This document shows, piece by piece, positions 26,253 through 34,621 of a stretch of 64,000 bases of DNA. A model generated the notes under the pieces. That model saw only the letters and a list, made by a program, of their open reading frames with translations, ran no database searches and had not been told where the DNA came from. The position numbers were made by a program, and so were the translations under genes. Source of the stretch: Acinetobacter sp. ANC 3813 (GTDB lineage Bacteria > Pseudomonadota > Gammaproteobacteria > Pseudomonadales > Moraxellaceae); assembly GCF_002135435.1 (NCBI RefSeq), contig NZ_NEGK01000008.1, positions 1 through 64,000 of the forward strand, in the 5' to 3' direction. Numbering within the stretch: position 1 is the first letter of the stretch; each line of letters starts with the position of its first letter.

Positions 26253-27822
26253 AGATTGTGTTTCGGGTCATCTCACCGTTGATCAATCTTAAGATATTGA
26301 GCGGGTTCTCATCACGTAATGCTTCTGGTAATAAACTTTGCGGATAGTTCTGATAGCACACTGGTCGCAGATAACGTTCAATGGCCAATGTACCAACAGA
26401 CGTACCGCGTGCATCCGATGTTGCAGGATACGGTCCGCCATGAACCATCGCATCACAGACTTCCACTCCCGTTGGATATCCATTTAGTAATAATCGCCCA
26501 GCTTTCTCTTCCAATATCGGTACTACTGCTGCAAATTCAGTGAAATCAGCTTCATCCGCAATGAGGGATGCCGTCAATTGACCATTCATGCTACTGAGAG
26601 CTTGAATCAATTGGGCTGTGTCTTCAACTTCAATCACAATGGTGGTTGGACCAAAGATCTCTTCTTGTAACAATTGATCTGCTGCCAGCAGTAGCTGTAC
26701 ATCTGCTTTAAACAGCTGAGGTTGCGCTTGAGTACCTTGTTGCTCTTGACCGGCTAAATGCTGAATGCCCTGATGCGCGGTTAAATGCTCTAAACCTGAA
26801 GCGTAACTTTTTAATGTGCCTGCATTCAGCATGGTCTGTGCAGGCTTACCATTCATGATATTTGTCAGTGTCTCAATCATTTGACTATATTCAGGTGATT
26901 TAATTCCAATAATCAGACCGGGGCTAGTACAAAACTGACCACATCCCATCACCACAGAATCTGCCAAGTCCTGAGCAATTTGAGCACCACGGGTTTTCAG
27001 TGCTACAGGCAACATCAACATAGGATTGATACTGCTCATTTCGGCAAAGACCGGAATGGGTTGTGGACGGGCAGCTGCCAAATCACATAATGCTCGTCCA
27101 CCTTTCAATGATCCTGTAAAACCCACGGCTTGAATCAATGGATGTTTGACTAGCGCTGCACCCACACCATTGCCATAGATCATATTAAATACACCTTTGG
27201 GCATATTGGTTTTTGCAACGGCCCGTTCAATGGCTTGTGCCACTAAATCTGCCGTTGCCATATGACCACTATGAGCTTTCACCACCACTGGACAGCCTGC
27301 AGCTAAGGCAGAAGCGGTATCACCGCCTGCTGTTGAAAATGCCAATGGGAAATTACTTGCACCAAAGACAGCAATAGGCCCTACGCCAATTTTAACTTGA
27401 CGTAAATCTACACGGGGCATTGGTTGACGATCGGGCAAAGCCGTATCAATACGTGCACCAAGGAAATCACCACGACGTAACACTTTGGCAAATAAGCGCA
27501 TTTGACCACTGGTTCGGCCGCGTTCACCTTGTAAACGGACAAGCGGTAAAGCCGTTTCCTGAGAAACAATCTCCAGAAAATCTTGCCCAAGTGCATCGAG
27601 TTCATCAGCGATTGCCTCTAGGAACTGAGCACGTTGTTCAGGTGACGTGTGACGGTAGCTTTTAAACGCTTGGCTCGCAACTTCACAGGCTTGATTGACT
27701 TCCTGTTCAGTGGCCTGATAAAACTCATAAGCCAATGCTTCACCTGTAGTCGCATTAACGCTCTGTAAGATTTCATGTCCTAACGCGCTGCGTTGACCTG
27801 CAATAAAGTTTTTCCCAATCAT
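26251..27822 (-). CDS. 2-oxoglutarate semialdehyde (2,5-dioxopentanoate) dehydrogenase
   Basis: This 523-residue NAD(P)-dependent aldehyde dehydrogenase oxidises 2-oxoglutarate semialdehyde to 2-oxoglutarate, the last step of non-phosphorylating pentose/hexarate routes. Catalytic Cys298 lies in GCGQFCTSPG, general-base Glu261 in VFAEMSS, and cofactor motif FTGS at 235-238. The stretch VFGASNFPLAFSTAGGDTAS is typical of the KGSADH group. Its ribosome site AAGGAACTG overlaps the stop of the preceding AraD1-like gene, so the two are translationally close. The first codons and ribosome site are duplicated in inverted orientation at 25124-25176. Confidence 0.9.
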   Translation of the reverse strand: MIGKNFIAGQRSALGHEILQSVNATTGEALAYEFYQATEQEVNQACEVASQAFKSYRHTSPEQRAQFLEAIADELDALGQDFLEIVSQETALPLVRLQGERGRTSGQMRLFAKVLRRGDFLGARIDTALPDRQPMPRVDLRQVKIGVGPIAVFGASNFPLAFSTAGGDTASALAAGCPVVVKAHSGHMATADLVAQAIERAVAKTNMPKGVFNMIYGNGVGAALVKHPLIQAVGFTGSLKGGRALCDLAAARPQPIPVFAEMSSINPMLMLPVALKTRGAQIAQDLADSVVMGCGQFCTSPGLIIGIKSPEYSQMIETLTNIMNGKPAQTMLNAGTLKSYASGLEHLTAHQGIQHLAGQEQQGTQAQPQLFKADVQLLLAADQLLQEEIFGPTTIVIEVEDTAQLIQALSSMNGQLTASLIADEADFTEFAAVVPILEEKAGRLLLNGYPTGVEVCDAMVHGGPYPATSDARGTSVGTLAIERYLRPVCYQNYPQSLLPEALRDENPLNILRLINGEMTRNTI

Positions 27823-27837
27823 CTTAATCAGTTCCTT
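27785..27837 (-). repeat. Second copy of the inverted duplicate (start of semialdehyde dehydrogenase gene)
   Basis: This is the intact counterpart of 25124-25176. It comprises the ribosome site, start and first 12 codons of the functional aldehyde dehydrogenase gene. The pair could recombine to invert the 2.6 kb between them. Confidence 0.85.
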
Positions 27838-28834
27838 AAAGTGTAATCACTGCGCCAATCGGCAATTCAGCATGGGTATGTGCAAGTTTGTTTTTCAGAG
27901 GATGACCAAATTCTTTCATTTCAATTTCAAATTCATCGCCGACTTGTGCTTGGATTCCATCTGCAAATGACAACGTTGCTGTACCAAAATAATGAACATG
28001 CACATCCCCCGGTTTTAAAAATTGCTGATATTTAAAATGGTGATATTCCAAATTACTGAGGCTATGACACATATTATCTTCGCCTGATAAAAATTCTTTT
28101 TCCCAAATGACTTCACCATCTCGGCGTAAACGACTTGTACCGACCAAATGGTTTGGAAGTTCACCTGTGCGCAATTCTGGTCCATAACTGCACGCACGTA
28201 ATTTAGAATGTGCAAGATATAGGTAATTACGACGTTCCATAATGTGGTCAGAATATTCATTGCCTAAGGCAAAACCAATTCGATACGGTTTTGAATCTGG
28301 GCCAATGACATATAAACCTGCAATTTCAGGCTCTTCGCCCCCATCTTCTGCAAAGGGTGGTAACGGCAAATCTGTACCAGGACGCACGACAATAGAACCA
28401 TCCCCTTTATAAAACCACTCAGGTTGCGCGCCGACATGACCAGTAGCAGGTTTACCTTTTTCAACTCCCCATTGGAACATACGCATTGTGTCGGTCATGG
28501 ATGCTGCATCATTTAAATTTTGTTGATGCATTTTGTCACGCGTAGACGCTGAACCTAAATGGGTTAAACCGGTACCCGATATAAAGCAATGAGCTGTATC
28601 TGGATGATCCAAAGGTGGAAGAACTTTCAATTCTGCTAATAAAGATTGATAGTCATAGCTGTCATCACTATACCCCAGCTGTTGAACTTGCTGTTCTAGA
28701 GTGAGCTGATTTTGAATAGCCATTAATGCTAAATCACGAACACTCTCTATGTTATTCACACGTTTAACGGTATTCTTTTCCACAATACCAACAGCACGCT
28801 GGTTATGGTTAATTTCAAACTGCATTACATTCAT
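27836..28834 (-). CDS. AraD1/GguC-family FAH-fold enzyme
   Basis: This 332-residue protein has the motifs GTGLTHLGSASTRDKMH, PEIAGLYVIGPDSKPYRIG, FALGNEYSDHIMERRNYLYL and HYFGTATLSFADG found in the AraD1 family, placed in the FAH superfamily and genetically linked to L-arabonate and galactarate use. It sits between the MFS gene (12 bases upstream) and the semialdehyde dehydrogenase gene. This position fits dehydration of a 2-keto-3-deoxypentonate to 2-oxoglutarate semialdehyde. The biochemical reaction of this family is not firmly established as far as I know. Confidence 0.85.
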   Translation of the reverse strand: MNVMQFEINHNQRAVGIVEKNTVKRVNNIESVRDLALMAIQNQLTLEQQVQQLGYSDDSYDYQSLLAELKVLPPLDHPDTAHCFISGTGLTHLGSASTRDKMHQQNLNDAASMTDTMRMFQWGVEKGKPATGHVGAQPEWFYKGDGSIVVRPGTDLPLPPFAEDGGEEPEIAGLYVIGPDSKPYRIGFALGNEYSDHIMERRNYLYLAHSKLRACSYGPELRTGELPNHLVGTSRLRRDGEVIWEKEFLSGEDNMCHSLSNLEYHHFKYQQFLKPGDVHVHYFGTATLSFADGIQAQVGDEFEIEMKEFGHPLKNKLAHTHAELPIGAVITL

Positions 28835-28846
28835 TACGAATTCCCT

Positions 28847-30151
28847 TTACGCTTGTTCACTTACATTTAATTTTTGAGATTTATTTCTTTCTAATTTTGA
28901 ATAAACGAAGTACGTCAAAATTAAACCGAAAATCATAATAATAGAGAGGAAATACAGACCTGCTGCCATATTGCCGGTATATTCTTTTAATAATCCAATA
29001 CCATACGGCCCAAGATAGCCGCCTAAATTTCCAACAGAATTAATTAATGCAATACCTGCTGCTGCACTTGCCCCAGTTAAAAACCGGCCTGGTAAAGTCC
29101 AAAAAACGGCAGTCGTAGAGAATAAGCAAAAAGCAACCGCAGACAATGCTACCAGCTGCAAGACAGGCGAGCTTAGCCATGCGCTCAAGAACATTGCACA
29201 GGCACCTATGGCATACAGAAAACTGAGATGCCCATAACGGTCGTTTAAACGGTCAGTACTGCGCGGAATAATCAAAAGACCGATAATACCAAAAACATAA
29301 GGAATGCTAGACAAAAAACCAACTTGCAGATCAGTTCCACCGCCCAATTGTTTAATAATAGTTGGAAGCCATAAATTTAAGCCGTAAATACTTAAGGTGA
29401 CTGGTAGGTAATAGAGTGCAAGGGTTAAAACCCGTTTATCTTTTAAAGCGAGTAAAGGATTAGCATGCCGTGTTTGGTCGTATTCAGATTCATCTTTAAC
29501 CAATTCATTTTTCAGCCAGTTTTTTTGCTGGTCTGTTAGCCATTTAACTTTATTAATATTGTCTGGTAAGTATAAGTATGTTGGTAGGGCAAGAAGAACT
29601 GCCGGTAAGCCTACTGCAATAAATAGCCATTGCCATCCATGCATATTTGCTACACCATCCATACCAAGCAATGCACCAGCCAATGGGCCTGCAACCATCA
29701 TCGCAATGGGTTGAGACAAGACAAACATGCCCATAATTTTTCCACGATGACGTACTGGATACCATTGTGTAATTAAGTAAAGTACCCCTGGGAAAAATCC
29801 TGCTTCTGCAACACCAAGTAGAAATCTAAGTATGTAGAAACTATATGGTCCCTGAATTAATGCCATTGCCATGGTGATAAGACCCCATGTCAACAAAATT
29901 CGAGCAAACCATTTTCTTGCACCAAACTTATCTAAAAGCAAATTACTTGGAACTTCAAATAGAAAGTAACCAATAAAGAATAATCCAGCACCTAATCCAT
30001 AGGCCGCGTCACCAATGCCAACATCTGCCCCCATATGCAAATGAGCAAAGCCAACCGCCGCACGGTCAATGTAGGCAACAAGATAAAGTATGACCAATGC
30101 AGGGATCAGCTTATATGTCACCGTCCGTATAACATCCTTTTCGAAATCCAT
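28847..30151 (-). CDS. MFS sugar-acid transporter (ACS family), module B
   Basis: This 434-residue 12-helix transporter starts at the ATG at 30151 preceded by GGTGGAG; a GTG at 30163 would add four residues. Motifs YIDRAAVGFAHLHM and EVPSNLLLDKFGARKWFARI match the anion:cation symporter family (GudP, glucarate/galactonate carriers). It is first in a leftward operon with the AraD1-like and semialdehyde dehydrogenase genes. The divergent promoter contains two copies of a perfect palindrome, so it should be controlled by the GntR regulator at 32134. It resembles the module A MFS at 13578. Confidence 0.9.
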   Translation of the reverse strand: MDFEKDVIRTVTYKLIPALVILYLVAYIDRAAVGFAHLHMGADVGIGDAAYGLGAGLFFIGYFLFEVPSNLLLDKFGARKWFARILLTWGLITMAMALIQGPYSFYILRFLLGVAEAGFFPGVLYLITQWYPVRHRGKIMGMFVLSQPIAMMVAGPLAGALLGMDGVANMHGWQWLFIAVGLPAVLLALPTYLYLPDNINKVKWLTDQQKNWLKNELVKDESEYDQTRHANPLLALKDKRVLTLALYYLPVTLSIYGLNLWLPTIIKQLGGGTDLQVGFLSSIPYVFGIIGLLIIPRSTDRLNDRYGHLSFLYAIGACAMFLSAWLSSPVLQLVALSAVAFCLFSTTAVFWTLPGRFLTGASAAAGIALINSVGNLGGYLGPYGIGLLKEYTGNMAAGLYFLSIIMIFGLILTYFVYSKLERNKSQKLNVSEQA

Positions 30152-30220
30152 ATTCGACTCCACCTTCCATATATTTATTCTTAAGCATCATGCTAAAGGA
30201 AAATTTCTATAAAATAAAAT

Positions 30221-30233
30221 ATAGTATTACTAT
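30221..30233. promoter_or_regulatory. GntR/FadR-type operator copy 1
   Basis: ATAGTATTACTAT is a perfect odd palindrome (arms ATAGTA/TACTAT around a central T). It lies 69 bases upstream of the leftward MFS start. An identical copy is at 30294-30306. Perfect identity of both copies in a divergent promoter is strong evidence for an operator. Confidence 0.75.
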
Positions 30234-30281
30234 TTAAATTTCAAACCCTTTTAAAAAGATTTTTTTTAGTGTATTTTGCTC

Positions 30282-30306
30282 TATAATGTTTTAATAGTAT
30301 TACTAT
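30282..30306 (+). promoter_or_regulatory. IlvD/Edd promoter -10 and operator copy 2
   Basis: TATAAT at 30282-30287 is a consensus -10 box; no convincing -35 is seen. The second ATAGTATTACTAT (30294-30306) begins 6 bases after it, covering the expected start point, followed by AAGG and the ATG at 30321. A repressor bound here would block transcription start. Confidence 0.75.
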
Positions 30307-30320
30307 ATAAGGATATTTAA

Positions 30321-32054
30321 ATGTCAGAAAAGAAACCTTTACGCTCAACGGCTTGGTTTGGAACGACAGATAAGAACGGATTTATGTATCGCAGCTGGAT
30401 GAAAAACCAAGGGATTCCAGATCATGCATTTGATGGTCGCCCAATTATTGGTATCTGTAATACATGGTCAGAACTCACACCATGTAATGCACATTTTCGT
30501 AAAATTGCAGAACATGTAAAAAAAGGAATTTTAGAGGCCGGTGGTTACCCTGTCGAATTCCCTGTATTTTCAAATGGCGAATCCAACTTACGCCCAACGG
30601 CAATGCTGACACGTAATTTGGCCAGTATGGATGTAGAAGAAGCCATTCGTGGCAACCCTATGGATGGTGTCGTGTTACTTACAGGTTGCGATAAGACCAC
30701 CCCTGCTCTATTGATGGGCGCTGCAAGTTGTGATGTTCCTGCAATTGTGGTGACAGGTGGTCCAATGCTTAATGGTAAACATAAAGGCAAAGACATTGGT
30801 GCTGGAACCATTGTCTGGCAAATGCATGAAGAATTAAAAGCAGGCAAAATTGATTTAAATGAATTCCTTTCTGCTGAAGCAGGTATGTCTCGTTCAGCAG
30901 GTACGTGCAATACCATGGGTACTGCATCTACAATGGCATGTATGGCTGAAGCCTTAGGCACATCATTACCACATAATGCCGCGATTCCAGCAGTTGACTC
31001 ACGTCGCTATGTTCTAGCTCATTTATCGGGTATGCGTATTGTTGATATGGTCAAAGAAGATTTGACTCTTTCCAAAGTCTTAACCAAAGAAGCGTTTGAA
31101 AATGCCATTAAAGTGAATGCAGCCATTGGCGGATCAACCAATGCAGTGATTCATTTAAAAGCCATAGCAGGTCGTATAGGTGTAGATTTAGAATTGGATG
31201 ATTGGAATCGTGTCGGCCGCGGCATGCCAACGATTGTAGATCTACAACCGTCTGGTCGCTTTCTTATGGAAGAGTTTTACTATAGTGGTGGCTTGCCTGC
31301 AGTCATCCGCCGTATGGGTGAACATAATTTATTGCCCCATCCGCAAGCGCTGACCGTCAACGGTGAAAGCATCTGGGACAACTGTCAAAACTCGCCAATT
31401 TATAACGATGAAGTCATCCGTCAAATGGACAACCCACTGCGTGAAGATGGTGGAATGTGTATTTTACGCGGTAATCTTGCGCCTAAAGGTGCGGTATTAA
31501 AACCATCTGCAGCTTCCCCAGAATTAATGAAACATCGTGGTCGTGCAGTAGTATTTGAAAACTTTGATGACTATAAAGCACGTATTGCCGATCCAGATTT
31601 GGATGTAGATGAAACTTGTATTCTTGTACTGAAAAATGCAGGGCCTAAAGGTTATCCAGGCATGGCAGAAGTTGGCAATATGGGCTTGCCACCCAAAATT
31701 CTTGAAAAAGGAATAACTGATATGGTGCGTATTTCTGATGCCCGTATGAGCGGTACAGCTTACGGCACCGTTGTGCTACATGTTGCACCTGAAGCGATGG
31801 CAGGCGGCCCATTAGGCGCAGTACAAAATGGTGACTTTATTGAACTGGATGCTTATGCAGGTAAATTACATTTAGACATCAGCGATGAAGAGTTGCAACA
31901 CCGTCTGACGAATTTAAAAGAACCACCCAAACCAAACTTTATTGGCGGGTATCGTGAGCTTTATGTTAATCACGTACTTCAAGCGGATGAAGGTTGCGAT
32001 TTTGACTTTCTTGTAGGCTGTCGCGGTTCTGAAGTTCCACGTCACTCACACTAA
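30321..32054 (+). CDS. IlvD/Edd family sugar-acid dehydratase (module B, L-arabonate dehydratase-like)
   Basis: This 577-residue iron-sulfur dehydratase has cluster cysteines in TPCNAHF, TGCDKTTPAL and GTCNTMG. It opens LRSTAWFGTTDKNGFMYRSW, characteristic of the L-arabonate/D-xylonate dehydratases, and ends EVPRHSH. It is the first gene of a rightward operon with a FadR-type regulator and a 2-hydroxyacid dehydrogenase. Control by the palindromic operator at 30294 is likely. It shares overall architecture with the module A enzyme at 23326, but many blocks differ, so recent duplication is not indicated. Confidence 0.92.
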   Translation: MSEKKPLRSTAWFGTTDKNGFMYRSWMKNQGIPDHAFDGRPIIGICNTWSELTPCNAHFRKIAEHVKKGILEAGGYPVEFPVFSNGESNLRPTAMLTRNLASMDVEEAIRGNPMDGVVLLTGCDKTTPALLMGAASCDVPAIVVTGGPMLNGKHKGKDIGAGTIVWQMHEELKAGKIDLNEFLSAEAGMSRSAGTCNTMGTASTMACMAEALGTSLPHNAAIPAVDSRRYVLAHLSGMRIVDMVKEDLTLSKVLTKEAFENAIKVNAAIGGSTNAVIHLKAIAGRIGVDLELDDWNRVGRGMPTIVDLQPSGRFLMEEFYYSGGLPAVIRRMGEHNLLPHPQALTVNGESIWDNCQNSPIYNDEVIRQMDNPLREDGGMCILRGNLAPKGAVLKPSAASPELMKHRGRAVVFENFDDYKARIADPDLDVDETCILVLKNAGPKGYPGMAEVGNMGLPPKILEKGITDMVRISDARMSGTAYGTVVLHVAPEAMAGGPLGAVQNGDFIELDAYAGKLHLDISDEELQHRLTNLKEPPKPNFIGGYRELYVNHVLQADEGCDFDFLVGCRGSEVPRHSH

Positions 32055-32133
32055 GTTACTCAAAATAGATGATCTTGTTAATTTACAGGCTCATCTATAC
32101 CATATTAAGGTCAAAGATAAATAATTGCAGAAT

Positions 32134-32850
32134 ATGAGTAACGCCGACTATAAAAACCCTGTTCCGAGTAAAAGCCAGCACGCACTAATTGTTCAACAAT
32201 TGGGTCTAAAAATCGTTTCAGGTGAAATTCCTGAAAATGAAAAATTACCCTCTGAAGCTGAATTATGTAAGGAATTTCAGGTTAGTCGTCCAGTTTTTCG
32301 TGAAGCAATACGGGTGCTGAATGCCAAAGGTCTAACTTATTCACGTCCCAAAATTGGTACTGTAGTTCGTCCTAAAGATGAATGGTACTTATTAGATCCT
32401 GATGTACTTTTTTGGCTCATTCAATCGACACCTGAAAATGAGTTCTTTAAAACGCTATCAACGGTTAGACGTGTTTTAGAACCTGAGTTAGCTTATATTG
32501 CAGCCAGTACAGCGACCGAAGAAGATATCGCACACATTAAAAAAGCATATGACGGTATGGAAAAAGCAGCGACCGTTGAAGATTTTATACAGCCGGACAT
32601 TGATTTTCATCTTTCAATTGCAAGAGCAACGCACAATGACCTACTCGCATATATGTCAAAAATGCTGGTCTTGCCGTTGCAGCAATCTATTCAAGTCACT
32701 AGCCTTCGCCCCAATTTACAAGGCCATTCCTTACCTAGACATAAAGCTATTTTAACGGCCATTGAAAACAAAGACCCGCTGTCTGCAAGACATGCTTCTT
32801 TAGTGCAATTGGACGATACCAAAATGGCTTACAACTTAATCAAAAAATAA
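32134..32850 (+). CDS. FadR-subfamily GntR transcriptional regulator
   Basis: This 238-residue regulator has an N-terminal winged helix-turn-helix (ENEKLPSEAELCKEFQVSRP then VFREAIRVLNAKGL) and an all-helical FCD ligand domain with metal-ligand-like residues (D-x-x-FH in PDIDFHLSIARATHND). The ATG at 32134 is chosen over the in-frame TTG at 32125. It lies in the operon of the IlvD/Edd dehydratase and probably represses both divergent operons through ATAGTATTACTAT, releasing on a sugar acid or 2-keto-3-deoxy intermediate. Ligand is inference. Confidence 0.88.
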   Translation: MSNADYKNPVPSKSQHALIVQQLGLKIVSGEIPENEKLPSEAELCKEFQVSRPVFREAIRVLNAKGLTYSRPKIGTVVRPKDEWYLLDPDVLFWLIQSTPENEFFKTLSTVRRVLEPELAYIAASTATEEDIAHIKKAYDGMEKAATVEDFIQPDIDFHLSIARATHNDLLAYMSKMLVLPLQQSIQVTSLRPNLQGHSLPRHKAILTAIENKDPLSARHASLVQLDDTKMAYNLIKK

Positions 32851-32888
32851 GTTGCTCATCCCTTTCTCTTTAATTTAAATATGGATTT

Positions 32889-33839
32889 ATGAAAACTTTT
32901 AAAATTACTTGTACTGAAAAAGGTGTGCTCATCAACAAAGCATTTAACTTTGATTTTCCTGTGGAATACACAGAGTATGAACAGATTAGCCAACAAGATT
33001 TTTACACTCAAGTCCATGATCAAGATGTCATCATCATCAGTGATTTAAAAGTAGATGAACAAATTTTAGCGAATAATCCAGAGCTTAAATTATTAGCCTT
33101 ATGTTCTACGGGTTATGACCATGTCAATCTCGATTTACTTAAATCTAAGAATATTAAAGTTTGTAATATTCGTGGTTATGCAGGCGATGCAGTCGCAGAA
33201 CATGCTTTTATTCTTATGATGAATTTAATCAAAAATTTTGGTGCTCAACTTAATGCCGTACAAAATGGTACATGGTCTGAAAGTTCAGTTTCTTTTTACT
33301 TAGCATCACCAATACGCGAATTAAAAGGTAAAACTTTATCAATCGTGGGTAAAGGTGAAATTGGTACAGCTTTAGCAAGTAAAGCACAAGCCTTTGGTAT
33401 GAATGTCATTTTTAGTGAACGTAAAAATGCTGAAAAATGTCGTGAAGGCTATGTTCCTTTTGATCAAGCGATTAAGCAAGCTGATGTACTTTCACTGCAT
33501 TGTGAGTTAAATGATGAAACCCGTGAAATGATTGATCAAAATGTCCTAAATAAAATGAAAAAAAACAGTATTTTGATCAATGTAGGTCGTGGTGGTTTAA
33601 TCAATAATCAAGATGTTGTTAATGCTTTAGAAAACAACCAAATCGCTGGATTTGGTGCAGATGTTCTAGATCAAGAACCGCCAACTAAAGACCATTTATT
33701 ACTGAATACAAATCATCCAAATGTCATGATTACGGCACATATCGCATGGGCAACGGATGAGGCTCAAGAGCGCTTATTTTCGATCTTAGAAGATAATGTA
33801 AATAAAAATATTTTAGGTATAGAACAAAATTTAGTATAA
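32889..33839 (+). CDS. D-isomer specific 2-hydroxyacid dehydrogenase
   Basis: This 316-residue NAD(P)H-dependent enzyme of the glycerate/hydroxypyruvate/glyoxylate reductase group has Rossmann motif GKGEIG, catalytic Arg in VGRGG, Glu in DQEPP and His in TAHIAW. It starts 38 bases after the GntR gene and is probably the third gene of the operon. It may reduce a 2-keto acid or glyoxylate side product of sugar-acid breakdown. Precise substrate cannot be read from sequence. A stem-loop TCTGAGCT/AGCTCAGA at 33892-33912 follows but lacks a T-run. Confidence 0.85.
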   Translation: MKTFKITCTEKGVLINKAFNFDFPVEYTEYEQISQQDFYTQVHDQDVIIISDLKVDEQILANNPELKLLALCSTGYDHVNLDLLKSKNIKVCNIRGYAGDAVAEHAFILMMNLIKNFGAQLNAVQNGTWSESSVSFYLASPIRELKGKTLSIVGKGEIGTALASKAQAFGMNVIFSERKNAEKCREGYVPFDQAIKQADVLSLHCELNDETREMIDQNVLNKMKKNSILINVGRGGLINNQDVVNALENNQIAGFGADVLDQEPPTKDHLLLNTNHPNVMITAHIAWATDEAQERLFSILEDNVNKNILGIEQNLV

Positions 33840-33995
33840 CTTGAATAGTCACTTAATGACAAAAGTAAAACTAAGCTTATTGTAAACATCGTCTGAGCTG
33901 TATTAGCTCAGATCTGAGCAATGACACTCGAATATGCAATACAGCCTTAGTTATCTCGAAATCCATGGGTATAGGGCTGATTAAGTAATTGCTGC

Positions 33996-34095
33996 CTTTA
34001 AGCTTTGTTCGACAAACCTATTCTTAAAAGCTTCTTCGGCAATATAATTTCTAGATGAAGAAGCCTACACTCAAAACCTAGCGTATAACTAATTG
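33996..34095 (+). mobile_element. 5'-end relic of an IS5-family element
   Basis: The segment starts with a degraded terminus (GCTTTGTTCGACAAACCTA against GCTTTGTTGCACAAACCTA) and continues with GCAATATAATTTC, then an ATG and a frame reading MKKPTLKT-stop-RITNW. The full copy at 45924 reads MNNPASKIYRITNW over the same distance from its end. So about 100 bases of the transposase side of a related but distinct IS remain, with an in-frame stop and no body. Confidence 0.8.
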
Positions 34096-34198
34096 GCCCT
34101 GGTATAACCTAATACCATTTCGGTTGATTATTTCTACGCTTGCTAAGGCTTCGTGTGATGAATCATTAGAAAATGGCATTTTAATATAGGTCTTTGAT

Positions 34199-34560
34199 TC
34201 ACATCCGTTTACATTTTCGAAATATCATGAGCTCAAGTTCATTTTGATCTTTTGATTTATCCAACTTTTTTGCGAGGTGTTTTTCAGTTGACTTGAAAAC
34301 AATACCTTCGGCAACACTATCATTTTGATCAAACTCATATAAATTGTATCATCTATAAAAGCTTATACCTCTTGCGCTGTTTCATACTGTGTAATTTCGA
34401 TAAAAGCTCCATCATTTCAATATTGGTCTATAAGCTGCGCTTTTGGGGCTTATGCTATTTCGAGCAATATTTATTCTATAGTCAACTTAGTATGTATAAC
34501 TATTTATATCCCGTTTGCCTTGTCTAAAGCTGAATGACCAGCACTAATCTATGAGATATA
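34199..34560 (-). pseudogene. Unrecognised decayed gene
   Basis: Minus-strand translation gives coherent protein-like stretches in changing frames: ALDKANGI, LIDQY, NDGAFIEITQYETAQEV, AFIDDTIY, then YEFDQNDSVAEGIVFKSTEK and HLAKKLDKSKDQNELELMIF followed by RKCKRM and a stop at 34199-34201. At least four stops or frameshifts separate them. The composition (acidic-basic helical) looks like a real soluble protein. I do not recognise the family. Confidence 0.5.
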
Positions 34561-34621
34561 ACAAACCCTAATTTTTCTTTATATTGAATAGCAACTATCT
34601 AATAAAAAATCTATCAACCTT

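Larger units (their letters stand above)
33840..34621. other. Decayed stretch of about 780 bases without an intact gene
   Basis: This stretch contains an IS5-family 5'-end relic (33996-34095) and a decayed unrecognised gene on the minus strand (about 34199-34560). No intact reading frame is supported. Confidence 0.7.
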
